Positions 1 to 7,782 of a DNA stretch of 15,143 nucleotides are shown in pieces; position 1 is the stretch's first letter, and the number at the start of each line of letters is the position of its first letter. Made by a program: the position numbers and the translations under genes. The notes below the pieces were generated by a model. That model did not search any database and had not been told where the DNA came from. It saw only the letters and a program-made list of their open reading frames with translations. Source of the stretch: Spirochaetota bacterium (GTDB lineage: Bacteria > Spirochaetota > UBA4802 > UBA5368); the NCBI GenBank assembly GCA_017998475.1, contig JAGODA010000038.1:1-15143 (forward strand), in the 5' to 3' direction.

Positions 1-1
1 G

Positions 2-1390
2 TGTATCTTCAAGGACAACCAGCTTCGTCCCAAGTACGTCTACGACGTCAAGCTGTCGATCAACATTCTCGACAGCGAGCTCGTAAGCCCGATCTACCAC
101 TATCAGGTGACGGTCGAGTCGCTCCTGAAAGACGCCATCCAGAAGCACATCCAGGACCTCATCGACAAGCAGGTCCAGCAGCTTACGGAAGAGCTTGTCG
201 ACCAGGGCAAGAGCGAGCTTTCCGGTTCCGAGATCATGTTCGAGAAGATCAAGAGGATCGAGAATTTCACCGACGACGACAAGGAAGACGAGAAGTCCCG
301 CAGGTACACCATTCTCGCGAAGAAGTTCCTGGACAAGATCGAAGGGCTTCGCGCCGAGATCGACGTCGAGGAGTACGATCCGCTGAACATCCGCGAGAAC
401 ATCAAACACATCATCGACTCCGAGAACATCCGTAACCGCGGCTACAACACCGCGATCAACGCCCTCACCTCGATTCTGGACACCTCCAAGCTCGGATACC
501 AGGTGTGCGACAACATGAAGAACGCGCGCATCTGCCAGATCAGGGAGTACGAAGAGCTTGACCGCTCCATTCTTCCGGACGAGCGCTACGCCATCAGGCT
601 GGCCTACTACGACCAGAACCAGCTGCGCGAAGAGAAGCGCGAATTCGACCGCCAGATGGAGGCCTTCACGAAGGAAATCCTCCGGGCATGGGACGTCGTC
701 CACGCCCATTACGAGTCCAAGAAACGCTTCCGGTCATTGAAGGACTTCGATGACCTCTGCAATCGTCTTATGAGCAAGGAGTGGAGGCGCGGCAAGAAAG
801 AAGAAGAAGCTGATCCCAACAGCGTTCTCTGGAACGAGATCGGCGAGATGTATAACGAGGGAAGCTTCGTAGAGAAGAACAACAGGACCTACGAGGACAG
901 GATTCTCAATCTGAAGGGCAAGCTGAAATATCTCAGGGAGATCCTCCAGAACATGCACGGGTATCAGAACCCGATCGAGCGCGTGATTCTCGACGAGCGT
1001 CTGAGCTTCCTCGACAGAAAGTTCAACGAGTTCACCTACAAGATCAACCCGCACCATATCCAGCCGGGACTCATCCTCGATGTCGATGTTACGACGATCA
1101 AGAGGAAACAGTATATGCTGAAGGGCATGGCGAACGTGCTCAACGAGTTCCTGTACGGCATTTCGAAGGGATTCGCCGACGCGGCGTTCGCTCAGTTCAA
1201 GAGAAGAAGATCGACCGTCCGCTCCGACATCTCGCAGTCTTTCGGCGAGGAAGAGGTTAAGGAAGATATCTTCGAGGCCGCCTATAAAACGGCCGCCGCC
1301 GGTTCCGATGCCTCGGAAGTAAAAGGTTCGGTAAATCTTTCGCCGCGCCCGAAACCGAAGGGCAAGGCGTCAGGGTTGAAAGAGCTTTAA
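2..1390 (+). CDS. cfpA: Probable cytoplasmic filament protein CfpA, C-terminal part (5' end outside window)
   Basis: The reading frame is open from base 2, so the GTG at 107 is internal and the gene begins before the window. The visible part is 462 residues ending in TAA. It is strongly charged, rich in Lys, Glu, Asp and Arg, and looks largely alpha-helical. I see no signal peptide, membrane segment or enzyme motif, so a cytoplasmic structural protein is likely. The last ~35 residues turn Ala/Ser/Pro/Lys-rich and are probably a flexible basic tail. The CfpA call rests mainly on context: the next two genes match, in order, the unknown gene and the PPDK gene that I recall beside cfpA in Treponema pallidum (TP0748-TP0747-TP0746). 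T. pallidum CfpA is about 680 residues, which fits a missing N-terminal third. In treponemes CfpA forms ribbon filaments under the inner membrane and its loss disturbs cell division. An unrelated helical protein remains possible. Confidence 0.6.
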   Translation, partial: CIFKDNQLRPKYVYDVKLSINILDSELVSPIYHYQVTVESLLKDAIQKHIQDLIDKQVQQLTEELVDQGKSELSGSEIMFEKIKRIENFTDDDKEDEKSRRYTILAKKFLDKIEGLRAEIDVEEYDPLNIRENIKHIIDSENIRNRGYNTAINALTSILDTSKLGYQVCDNMKNARICQIREYEELDRSILPDERYAIRLAYYDQNQLREEKREFDRQMEAFTKEILRAWDVVHAHYESKKRFRSLKDFDDLCNRLMSKEWRRGKKEEEADPNSVLWNEIGEMYNEGSFVEKNNRTYEDRILNLKGKLKYLREILQNMHGYQNPIERVILDERLSFLDRKFNEFTYKINPHHIQPGLILDVDVTTIKRKQYMLKGMANVLNEFLYGISKGFADAAFAQFKRRRSTVRSDISQSFGEEEVKEDIFEAAYKTAAAGSDASEVKGSVNLSPRPKPKGKASGLKEL

Positions 1391-1410
1391 GACGCGGTAA
1401 AAACGAAATG

Positions 1411-1444
1411 GAAAAGGGACGCCTGAAAGGGCGTCCTTTTTTTT
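1411..1444 (+). terminator. Rho-independent terminator of the cfpA-like gene
   Basis: A seven-pair GC-rich stem (1417-1423 with 1430-1436, six-base loop) is flanked by an A-run at 1412-1415 and followed by eight T at 1437-1444. The A-run can extend the stem past one bulged G. It lies 21 bases after the stop codon and separates this gene from the promoter of the next unit. Confidence 0.9.
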
Positions 1445-1703
1445 GCTCGTCGATGGTGTGGCGGAAAGGGTATATTATAGTGACCGAAAAACCCGAGTGG
1501 AACACGTCGAACCATCTTTGCCCTGAAGAGTTGTCCGGTTTCTCGCAAATTCATCAATGGGGGTAATATTTGCTCACTGTTGACAAAATGCTTGCATTTA
1601 TTATAAAACAGAACATACTATGCAACGCTGCGGCCGGGATGCCGTGGTTGTCCTATATATACCGGTTTATTGCTGAAAATTTATACCACAAGGAGTCTAA
1701 CCC
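1445..1703 (+). other. Non-coding leader region between the cfpA-like gene and the next operon
   Basis: I see no convincing ORF here. The first 135 bases hold nothing I recognise beyond an AT-rich patch (TATATTATAG near 1471) with no good -35. The promoter at 1580-1607 follows, then a leader of roughly 90 bases containing two TATACC copies (1658 and 1682) just before the ribosome-binding site. No riboswitch fold is recognised. Confidence 0.5.
1580..1621 (+). promoter_or_regulatory. Sigma-70-type promoter of the unknown/PPDK-like operon
   Basis: A perfect TTGACA (1580-1585) is followed after 16 bases by TATAAA (1602-1607). A second overlapping pair is TTGCAT (1592-1597) with TACTAT (1616-1621), 18 bases apart. 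Either would give a leader of about 75-90 bases before the ATG at 1704. The cfpA terminator just upstream argues that this promoter is needed for expression of the two downstream genes. Confidence 0.7.
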
Positions 1704-2618
1704 ATGGAAAGCGCTTTTTATTCGCTTGCGACCAAGAGCAATTTCAACAAGGCACTGAACCACTTCTTCAAGGTCAATGAAATCGTCGATTACCTGGATT
1801 CCAAACGCAACCTGGCGGATGTAATAAACGCCGATCTGGACCAGAATGAAATACTGACCGACCAGATTCTCCCGATCGTAGGGGCGGTGATTCGCGACAA
1901 ATACCAGTATTCGTACGATTCGTACAATGTGCACGACAAGGTAACCGATTTCGCGAAGATAGCCGAAGAAACCGTAAAATGGACGGCACTGGACATCCTC
2001 ATCGTATATTACACCCCGGCCGGCGAGATAACCCTGGTCAATCCTAAGAATCCGGCGCACTGGGAGAGGGTGCGTGAGCTCGCGAAGGACCAGGCGATGG
2101 TGATATACGCGCGCCATCTCAAGGACGAGAAGGACTCCAAGATCGAGCACGAGGCGATCGCGGCGATAGAGGAGATGATATCGGGCAAGGACGTGTTCAT
2201 CAACAAGGAATTCATCGATCAGACGGTTTCGCCCAAGGTCGCACCCCAGAGGCCCACTCCGCAGGCGGCGGCCGTGGCCGCCGGGCAGAGGAGAATGACG
2301 CCGAAGTATTCGGTCCAGGTGACCAACGAGCTCTTTCACAATGGGAACGTCGAGGCGTGGAAGCGCATCATCGAGAGCTACAAGGTCTCGCATCCGGACC
2401 TCGAAGTAATGATCTTTTACGAAAACGAGCTGATCAACGACATCAACACCCTTTTCAAGTGGGGCAAGGTCAAGACGGGAGGCCTGATATTCTTCCAGGT
2501 TTCGGGTGAAAACATCCGAAACGTTTCCAAACTGCAGAAATATCTCTTCGAGGGCGCGAGCCCCCGTTTCGAACAGTTCCTCAAGCTCGGCGTCGGTAAA
2601 GTCCTGAAGCTCTTCTAG
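1704..2618 (+). CDS. Unrecognised two-part cytoplasmic protein between cfpA-like and PPDK-like genes
   Basis: I do not recognise this 304-residue protein. The ATG has AAGGAG at 1690-1695, eight bases upstream, which fixes the start. There is no signal peptide or membrane segment. An N-terminal part (about 1-175) is mixed helical with a hydrophobic strand at 97-103. A Pro/Ala/Gln-rich linker (about 176-198) joins it to a C-terminal part (about 200-304) with alternating helices and short strands (VMIFYE near 235, GLIFFQV near 260) and a hydrophobic end at 296-304. No catalytic or cofactor motif is visible. The PPDK-like gene starts 59 bases on with no terminator between, so the two are probably co-transcribed. 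By position it corresponds to the unknown TP0747 of T. pallidum (from memory). An adaptor between filament and PPDK-like protein is speculation. Confidence 0.9.
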   Translation: MESAFYSLATKSNFNKALNHFFKVNEIVDYLDSKRNLADVINADLDQNEILTDQILPIVGAVIRDKYQYSYDSYNVHDKVTDFAKIAEETVKWTALDILIVYYTPAGEITLVNPKNPAHWERVRELAKDQAMVIYARHLKDEKDSKIEHEAIAAIEEMISGKDVFINKEFIDQTVSPKVAPQRPTPQAAAVAAGQRRMTPKYSVQVTNELFHNGNVEAWKRIIESYKVSHPDLEVMIFYENELINDINTLFKWGKVKTGGLIFFQVSGENIRNVSKLQKYLFEGASPRFEQFLKLGVGKVLKLF

Positions 2619-2677
2619 CGTCGCGGCTTACAGGCGGAAAAGAACCTGACAAGGAATATAAAAGGGAGAGTTGAACA

Positions 2678-5269
2678 ATGGAAAACATAGTATATTTTAA
2701 CAAAGACCTCAAAGACCTCGACGAGAAGACAAAAAAAAGGCTGGGCATAAGGGGGCGTCGCGCGGTTGAGTTGGCGATGATGGGTCTGCCGATTGCGCCC
2801 GGCTTTATAATAGATTCGGAACTCACCCGAAAGCTTCCACAGGTCAATCTGAAAGAATTTCTGAAGACCCACATAGACCATCTCGAAAAAGAGACCAAGA
2901 AGGGATACGGTGACCCGAAGAAACCCCTGCTGTTAAAGGTCGTTCTGAGCTCCGACTTTAACGTTCCGTATTTCCCCTCGATTCACAACATCGGGCTTAA
3001 CGACAAGACCGTCACCGGTTTCGGTCAGTTCACCGGTCTGGATTTCGCCTACGGTGAATACCGTTTTCTGCTCCGCAGCATGGGCACGAAGATTTACAGC
3101 CTGGAGGCCGCGGATTTCGACAAGATGGACGTGAAAGGCGGCAAACAGAAGGCCGAAGATATCAAGAAGGCCGTGGACAATTTCAAGAAGTATCTCGGTG
3201 ACAAGTTCAGCGAGGACGTGTACGATCAGCTCAGCCTAATCCTGAAAGGGGCGGCGTCCAGGTACTGCGACTCCGAAATCGACGTGGACAACTCGCTGTC
3301 GATCATGGTGCAGGCGATGGTGTACGGCAATTTCGGCAACAATTCGTATTCGGGCAATTACTACACACGCAACATCATCACCGGGGAGCCCGTAATCCAG
3401 GGAAATTTCCTCCAGAACGCGTTCGACATCGACAAGAGCAAGCCGAAGGAGATTGCCAAAATCGACAAAAAGTACTTCGACAAGTTCTCCGACATCGCCA
3501 AGAAGGTGGAGGAGAAATTCAAGGAGATCAGGGAGATCAAGTTCACGATAGAGGAGGGCGATTTCTGGCTGGTTGAACAGCGCGACGTGGACGAGAAGTC
3601 GACCCAGGCTCACATCAAAACCCTCCTGGATCTCTGCAAGCGAAAGAGCGTTTCCGAGGAATACGTGGTGACCAACATAAAGCCCGCGCAGCTTAACGAG
3701 CTTCTCCACCCGGTCATCGATCCGCGGACCGTCGGCGGCGTCAAAACCATAAAGGGCGGGATCTCCGGGTCGACCGGAGCGGCGATCGGAAGGGTGTTCT
3801 TCTCGACGCCAAAACTGCTCGAGGAATACAAGAAGGCGATCATGCACGGCGGCGACACCAATATGATACTGGTTATGCCCGCCAGTTACGCCGAGGACGT
3901 AAAGGCGATCGAGGTTGCCAGGGGCGTCATCACATCGGAGGGAGGCTTCTCCTCCCACGCGCCGGTTGTGGCGCGCAGCCTGGGCAAGGTGGCCATGGTC
4001 CAGCCTGAAATGAAGATACGGGGAACCTCTTTCACCCTGGCCGGGAAAACGGTCAGCGAAGGGGATTACGTTTCGATCAACGTCCCCTATTACGAGCCCC
4101 CGACGATATATCTCGGGAAGGTGGGTCTTATCGAACCGAATGTGAAGGAGAACGGACTTCTTGATTTCCTTAAAATAGTCGAGAACTTCATCGATGATTT
4201 CAATGTCCGCGCCAATGCCGACCAGGGCCGCGACGCCAAACTCGCCCGCGAGTTCAACGCCGCGGGGATAGGGCTGTGTCGAACAGAGCATATGTTCTTC
4301 AACGAGAAGCGCATCATGAAATTCCGCGAAATGATTCTGGCCGATTCCGAGGAGGAGCGCCGGAAGACGCTCGAGGCGCTCAGGCCGATGCAGCGCTCCG
4401 ACTTCTACGATCTGTTCAAGACAATGGTCGGCTATCCGGTGACCATCCGCCTGCTCGACGCTCCGCTGCACGAGTTCCTTCCGCGCACCGACGAGAGCAT
4501 GAAGGAGTTCATCAGGTACATGCAGGGAAGGAAGAAGGGGGCCAGGCCCGCCGAGATAATCGCGCGCTGCGAGGAGCTGTCGGAAATGAACCCGATGCTC
4601 GGCCACCGCGGCTGTCGCGTCGCGATAACCTATCCCGAAATTTACGAAATGCAGTGCCGGGCGATTTTCGAGGCCGCATGCATGCTCAGGAAGGAAGGGG
4701 TAAAGGTAGAACCGGAAATCATGATTCCGATCGTGATGACCGAGCACGAGCTGAAGTTCATTAAAAACGGCAAGAAGATCGAAGGCAAGGTCGTAAAGGG
4801 GATAAGGGACATCAGGGACGAGGTGGTGCAGGAATACGGTGTCCGGGACCTCGAGTACAGCGTCGGGACGATGATAGAACTGCCGGCGGCCGCCCTCGGC
4901 GCGGGATCGATCGCCCAGTACGCGGAGTTTTTCAGCTTCGGAACGAACGACCTCACGCAGACCACGTACGGTCTCTCGCGCGACGATATCAACTCCTTCT
5001 TCCCGAGCTATTCGCTCTACGACCTCATCCGCAACAATCCCTTCCAGGTGCTCGGCGAGCAGGTAAAGGAGCTCATCGAGGTCGCGGCGCTCCGCGGCAG
5101 GCTCACGCGCCCCGATATCAAGATGGGGCTGTGCGGCGAGCACGGCGCGGATCCGGAGAACATCGCGTTCTGCATAAACGTCGGACTTAACTACGTATCG
5201 TGCAACCCGTATTCGATTCCGCTGGCGAAACTCGCCGTGGCCCAGTACAATCTGAGCGCGGAAGAATAA
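2678..5269 (+). CDS. Divergent pyruvate phosphate dikinase (PPDK) homologue with altered ATP-grasp domain
   Basis: The 863 residues are collinear with PPDK (874 in Clostridium symbiosum). A GGGAG at 2664-2668 supports the ATG. Order: ATP-grasp-like domain (~1-340), swivelling phosphohistidine domain (~350-480) with GGFSSHAPVVAR and His427, and PEP/pyruvate TIM barrel (~500-860). The barrel keeps Arg535 (GLCRTEHMF), Arg591 (RLLDAPLHEF), Glu734 (GTMIELP), Asn757-Asp758 (FGTNDLTQ) and Cys842 (YVSCNP), equivalents of the known PEP/pyruvate site residues. The ATP half is degraded by my hand alignment: Lys22 is Arg25, Arg92 is Val or Leu near 89-90, Asp321 is Glu286, Glu323 is Lys288 and Gln335 is Glu300; only Arg337 (Arg302) remains. 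The MPGMMDT segment is also lost. Normal PPDK interconverts ATP, phosphate and pyruvate with AMP, PPi and PEP. Family membership is certain; dikinase activity is doubtful. PEP-driven phosphotransfer or a regulatory role is an inference. Confidence 0.93.
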   Translation: MENIVYFNKDLKDLDEKTKKRLGIRGRRAVELAMMGLPIAPGFIIDSELTRKLPQVNLKEFLKTHIDHLEKETKKGYGDPKKPLLLKVVLSSDFNVPYFPSIHNIGLNDKTVTGFGQFTGLDFAYGEYRFLLRSMGTKIYSLEAADFDKMDVKGGKQKAEDIKKAVDNFKKYLGDKFSEDVYDQLSLILKGAASRYCDSEIDVDNSLSIMVQAMVYGNFGNNSYSGNYYTRNIITGEPVIQGNFLQNAFDIDKSKPKEIAKIDKKYFDKFSDIAKKVEEKFKEIREIKFTIEEGDFWLVEQRDVDEKSTQAHIKTLLDLCKRKSVSEEYVVTNIKPAQLNELLHPVIDPRTVGGVKTIKGGISGSTGAAIGRVFFSTPKLLEEYKKAIMHGGDTNMILVMPASYAEDVKAIEVARGVITSEGGFSSHAPVVARSLGKVAMVQPEMKIRGTSFTLAGKTVSEGDYVSINVPYYEPPTIYLGKVGLIEPNVKENGLLDFLKIVENFIDDFNVRANADQGRDAKLAREFNAAGIGLCRTEHMFFNEKRIMKFREMILADSEEERRKTLEALRPMQRSDFYDLFKTMVGYPVTIRLLDAPLHEFLPRTDESMKEFIRYMQGRKKGARPAEIIARCEELSEMNPMLGHRGCRVAITYPEIYEMQCRAIFEAACMLRKEGVKVEPEIMIPIVMTEHELKFIKNGKKIEGKVVKGIRDIRDEVVQEYGVRDLEYSVGTMIELPAAALGAGSIAQYAEFFSFGTNDLTQTTYGLSRDDINSFFPSYSLYDLIRNNPFQVLGEQVKELIEVAALRGRLTRPDIKMGLCGEHGADPENIAFCINVGLNYVSCNPYSIPLAKLAVAQYNLSAEE

Positions 5270-5292
5270 AGAAGAGGATACATCTTTCGGAT

Positions 5293-5330
5293 GGAAAGGG
5301 AGGGGCCCGGGCCTCTCCCTTTCCGTTTGT
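5293..5330 (+). terminator. Strong terminator after the PPDK-like gene
   Basis: A 13-pair GC-rich stem (5293-5305 with 5312-5324, one G-T pair, six-base loop) begins 24 bases after the stop and is followed by a short GTTTGTT tail. The tail is T-poor but the stem is very stable. There is no T-run on the minus-strand side, so it mainly serves the plus-strand operon, facing the convergent nitroreductase gene. Confidence 0.75.
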
Positions 5331-5342
5331 TGGGATGGGGGG

Positions 5343-6269
5343 TCAGAGGAAATCGACCGAGGCAAGTGAGCGGCTGATCCCTTTCCTGTAACGGAACGCC
5401 GGATGGCCGAGGATAAGCGCCAGCGATACGCCGTTTTCGGCGGGTATGCCCCATTTTTCCCTGAGCTTCTTTTCGCGGTTGATCGCGTACGAAACCGTAC
5501 CGATCATGCAGCTGCCGAGGCCGATGGATTCCGCGGCGATCATCGCGTACGTGCAGGCGATGCTTCCGTCAACCGGGTCCGCGTAGGGTGACTGATGGAA
5601 CAGGAGGACGCAGGGCGCGTGGTAGAAAAGGTAGTCGCTGCCGTGCGAACGCGCCTCGATTATGGCGCGAACTGCGGGTATGATAAATCCCTGCATCGAT
5701 TCCGCCTCGGCTTTTTTCATAAAGAGACCTGAAATGGCCTTGACGGCGGCGTTGTCGAAAATGAGCCACTTTTTGAATATTCCGCATATATCGCCGGCGA
5801 GATCCTGGACGCGTTCGGGGCTCATTACCGCAACCACTCCGACATCCGAGGGCGGAATTCCCATGGGGGCGGTCGAGACGATGGAGAGGATACTCTCGAC
5901 GGATGACCTCTCCACCGGGGTATTGCTGAATTCACGCACGCTGCGGCGTGACGCGAGCAAAGCATGGAGTGAGTCGATGCTCGCGCGCGTATTTTCGGGG
6001 GGCAGGGTATATGTGTATTCCGGGCCGGTACGGCGTCCGGTAACAGTAATGGCGCCGTGCGGGCAGACGAGCATGCACTGGGCGCACCCTATGCATCCAA
6101 GACCATTGTCGGGGTGGATCTCCGGCCTGCCGTTTGTTTCGAGGATAGTGAACGATTTACAGGCCCTGGCGCAGAGGCCGCATGAGGTGCAACGATCATA
6201 ATCGATAGATGGTACGGCCGGGTCGTCGCCGAAGCCGGTTTTTACTGTTTTCCCGGGTCTGTCTTTCAT
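5343..6269 (-). CDS. 4Fe-4S ferredoxin-nitroreductase fusion protein
   Basis: The protein is 308 residues from the ATG at 6269, chosen because a GAGGAGG ribosome-binding site lies about seven bases upstream. An upstream in-frame ATG at 6386 would add 39 residues of unremarkable sequence. The N-terminal domain (~20-75) has two cluster motifs of the 2x[4Fe-4S] ferredoxin type: Cys27/30/33/37 and Cys59/62/65/69, the latter ending in CP. The nitroreductase domain (~100-308) starts with the FMN-phosphate-binding RRSVREF at 108-114 and ends with the typical LGHPAFRYR (287-295). Family members are FMN oxidoreductases; the fused ferredoxin suggests electrons come from reduced ferredoxin rather than only NAD(P)H. 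The substrate cannot be read from sequence. No signal peptide, so cytoplasmic. It is a single gene, divergent from the thiolase and convergent with the PPDK-like operon. Confidence 0.92.
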   Translation of the reverse strand: MKDRPGKTVKTGFGDDPAVPSIDYDRCTSCGLCARACKSFTILETNGRPEIHPDNGLGCIGCAQCMLVCPHGAITVTGRRTGPEYTYTLPPENTRASIDSLHALLASRRSVREFSNTPVERSSVESILSIVSTAPMGIPPSDVGVVAVMSPERVQDLAGDICGIFKKWLIFDNAAVKAISGLFMKKAEAESMQGFIIPAVRAIIEARSHGSDYLFYHAPCVLLFHQSPYADPVDGSIACTYAMIAAESIGLGSCMIGTVSYAINREKKLREKWGIPAENGVSLALILGHPAFRYRKGISRSLASVDFL

Positions 6270-6464
6270 TCTGTACCTCCTCTGATTTGCCTGTATTGGA
6301 TCAGTCTGGCGCCGGTAAAAGCGGAATTCAACTTTTAAATCGTGTGAAAAAGGGCTCCGTTGTCTGTCATGCAACATGCTCTCCATCTTCGTAATATTAT
6401 TAGAAAATTGGCTTGATAATCTAAGGTGCCCGTTTATCTTCCTCCAAAAAAAGGAGATGGATCT

Positions 6465-7661
6465 ATGGACAACAAGGATATCGTCATTCTTTCAGGATGC
6501 AGAACGCCGATCGGCAGTTTCGGGCAGAGTCTGCGCGACGTCCGCGCGTACCAGCTCGCCTCGCTCGTAATGAAGGAAGCCATGGCAAGGGCCAAGGTAG
6601 AGGGCGCGCAGCTCAGCGATGTGATATTCGGGGATTGCATTCAAACCTCGGAAGAGGCGAACACCGCCAGAACGGCGGCCCTGAAAACCGGCATCCCGGT
6701 GGAGGTACCGGCCGTAACCATCCAGCGGCAGTGCGCTTCGGGCATGCAGGCGGTGATCTTCGCCAGCCAGCAGATTCAGTGCGGCGATTCGGAGATCGTT
6801 CTCGCGGGCGGCGTCGAGTCCATGTCGAACGCGCCGTATATTCTCAAAAAGGCGCGCTGGGGCGCACGGCTTCAGCACGGCGAAATGACGGACGCGATGT
6901 GGGAATTGCTGCACTCGGGCAGTGGGCTGCTCGGAGAAGCCTATATCATGGGCCAGACGGCTGAAAACCTCGCCAAGAAATATAACATTTCCCGTGACGA
7001 GCAGGACCAGGTCGCCTTCGAAAGCCATTCCAAGGCGCTCGCGGCGATAGATTCCGGAAGGTTCAAGGACGAGATAATCCCGGTTCCGATTCCGGGACGC
7101 AAGGGTGAAGTGAAGATGTTCGACACCGACGAGCATCCGCGCCGCGATGTGAACCGCGAGAGCCTGGCGAAACTCAAGCCGGTCTTCGACAAGAACGGGA
7201 CCGTAACGGCCGGCAACTCCTCGGGACTTAACGACGGGGCCGCGGCGCTCATCGTAACGAGCGCGAAAAAGGCGAACGAGCTCGGCGCGAAACCCATGGC
7301 CCGCATAGTCGCTAACGCGCTCGCAGGCGTGGAGCCCCATCTCATGGGTTACGGCCCCGTTCCGGCGGTGCAGAAGCTTTTAAAAAAGACCGGTATGAAG
7401 CTGGACGACATCGGCCTGATCGAAGCCAATGAGGCGTTCGCCGCCCAGTACCTTGCGTGCGAAAAGGGGCTCGGACTTGATCGCACGAAGGTTAATGTTA
7501 ACGGTTCCGGCGTAGGTCTCGGCCATCCGGTCGGGTGTACGGGTGCTCGGCTCATTATAACACTTATGAACGAGATGAAAAAAAGGAATATCAAGTACGG
7601 CATCGCCACCCTCTGCGTGGGCGGGGGCATGGGCGCGGCCGTTCTGATCGAGAACATCTGA
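6465..7661 (+). CDS. Thiolase (acetyl-CoA C-acetyltransferase type)
   Basis: The ATG at 6465 follows AAGGAG at 6451-6456 with a nine-base gap; this discards 13 residues of a longer frame. The 398 residues match the usual thiolase length of about 390-400. The three catalytic signatures are present: nucleophile Cys90 in QRQCASGMQ, NEAF at 322-325 with His354 in GLGHPVG, and Cys384 in CVGGGMG. GGVESMS (115-121) is also typical. The enzyme joins two acetyl-CoA to acetoacetyl-CoA, or runs in reverse in fatty-acid or butyrate metabolism. No partner genes (HBD, crotonase, CoA transferase) adjoin it, so the direction cannot be decided. It is a single-gene unit: divergent promoter region upstream, terminator just downstream. 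Confidence 0.95.
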   Translation: MDNKDIVILSGCRTPIGSFGQSLRDVRAYQLASLVMKEAMARAKVEGAQLSDVIFGDCIQTSEEANTARTAALKTGIPVEVPAVTIQRQCASGMQAVIFASQQIQCGDSEIVLAGGVESMSNAPYILKKARWGARLQHGEMTDAMWELLHSGSGLLGEAYIMGQTAENLAKKYNISRDEQDQVAFESHSKALAAIDSGRFKDEIIPVPIPGRKGEVKMFDTDEHPRRDVNRESLAKLKPVFDKNGTVTAGNSSGLNDGAAALIVTSAKKANELGAKPMARIVANALAGVEPHLMGYGPVPAVQKLLKKTGMKLDDIGLIEANEAFAAQYLACEKGLGLDRTKVNVNGSGVGLGHPVGCTGARLIITLMNEMKKRNIKYGIATLCVGGGMGAAVLIENI

Positions 7662-7670
7662 CCGATGTGA

Positions 7671-7712
7671 AGTGGGAAGGAGACGTTTTCGAGCGTCCCC
7701 TTCCCATTTTCT
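7671..7712 (+). terminator. Terminator of the thiolase gene
   Basis: A 12-base stem (7674-7685 with 7694-7705) has one mismatch and an eight-base loop, followed by ATTTT. It begins 12 bases after the thiolase stop. T7673-A7706 may extend the stem. Confidence 0.8.
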
Positions 7713-7720
7713 AAAAAAAA

Positions 7721-7748
7721 TTGGACAACCCGCCCGTCCCGTTAGTAT
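7721..7748 (+). promoter_or_regulatory. Promoter of the DUF1858 gene
   Basis: TTGGAC (7721-7726) and TAGTAT (7743-7748) are separated by 16 bases. They lie between the thiolase terminator and the small gene, giving a leader of roughly 25-30 bases before the ATG at 7783. Confidence 0.55.
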
Positions 7749-7782
7749 ATTGCACAGTAACTTTATCTCCAGGAGAGACGAT

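Noticed and set aside
1..435. A plus-strand frame of 144 codons at the left edge
   Set aside because: It is very Arg-rich and overlaps the cfpA-like frame, which is open from the window edge through to a stop followed by a terminator.
1653..2393. A 246-codon minus-strand open frame opposite the unknown gene
   Set aside because: The plus-strand frame has a promoter, a good ribosome-binding site and a sensible protein composition; the antisense frame has none.
3236..5365. A 709-codon open frame on the minus strand opposite the PPDK-like gene
   Set aside because: It mirrors the codon pattern of a certain gene in GC-rich DNA, has low-complexity Arg/His/Leu-rich content and matches no family.
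6492..7340. A 282-codon minus-strand open frame opposite the thiolase gene
   Set aside because: It lies entirely inside a certain thiolase gene whose motifs are intact; its composition is that of an antisense shadow.
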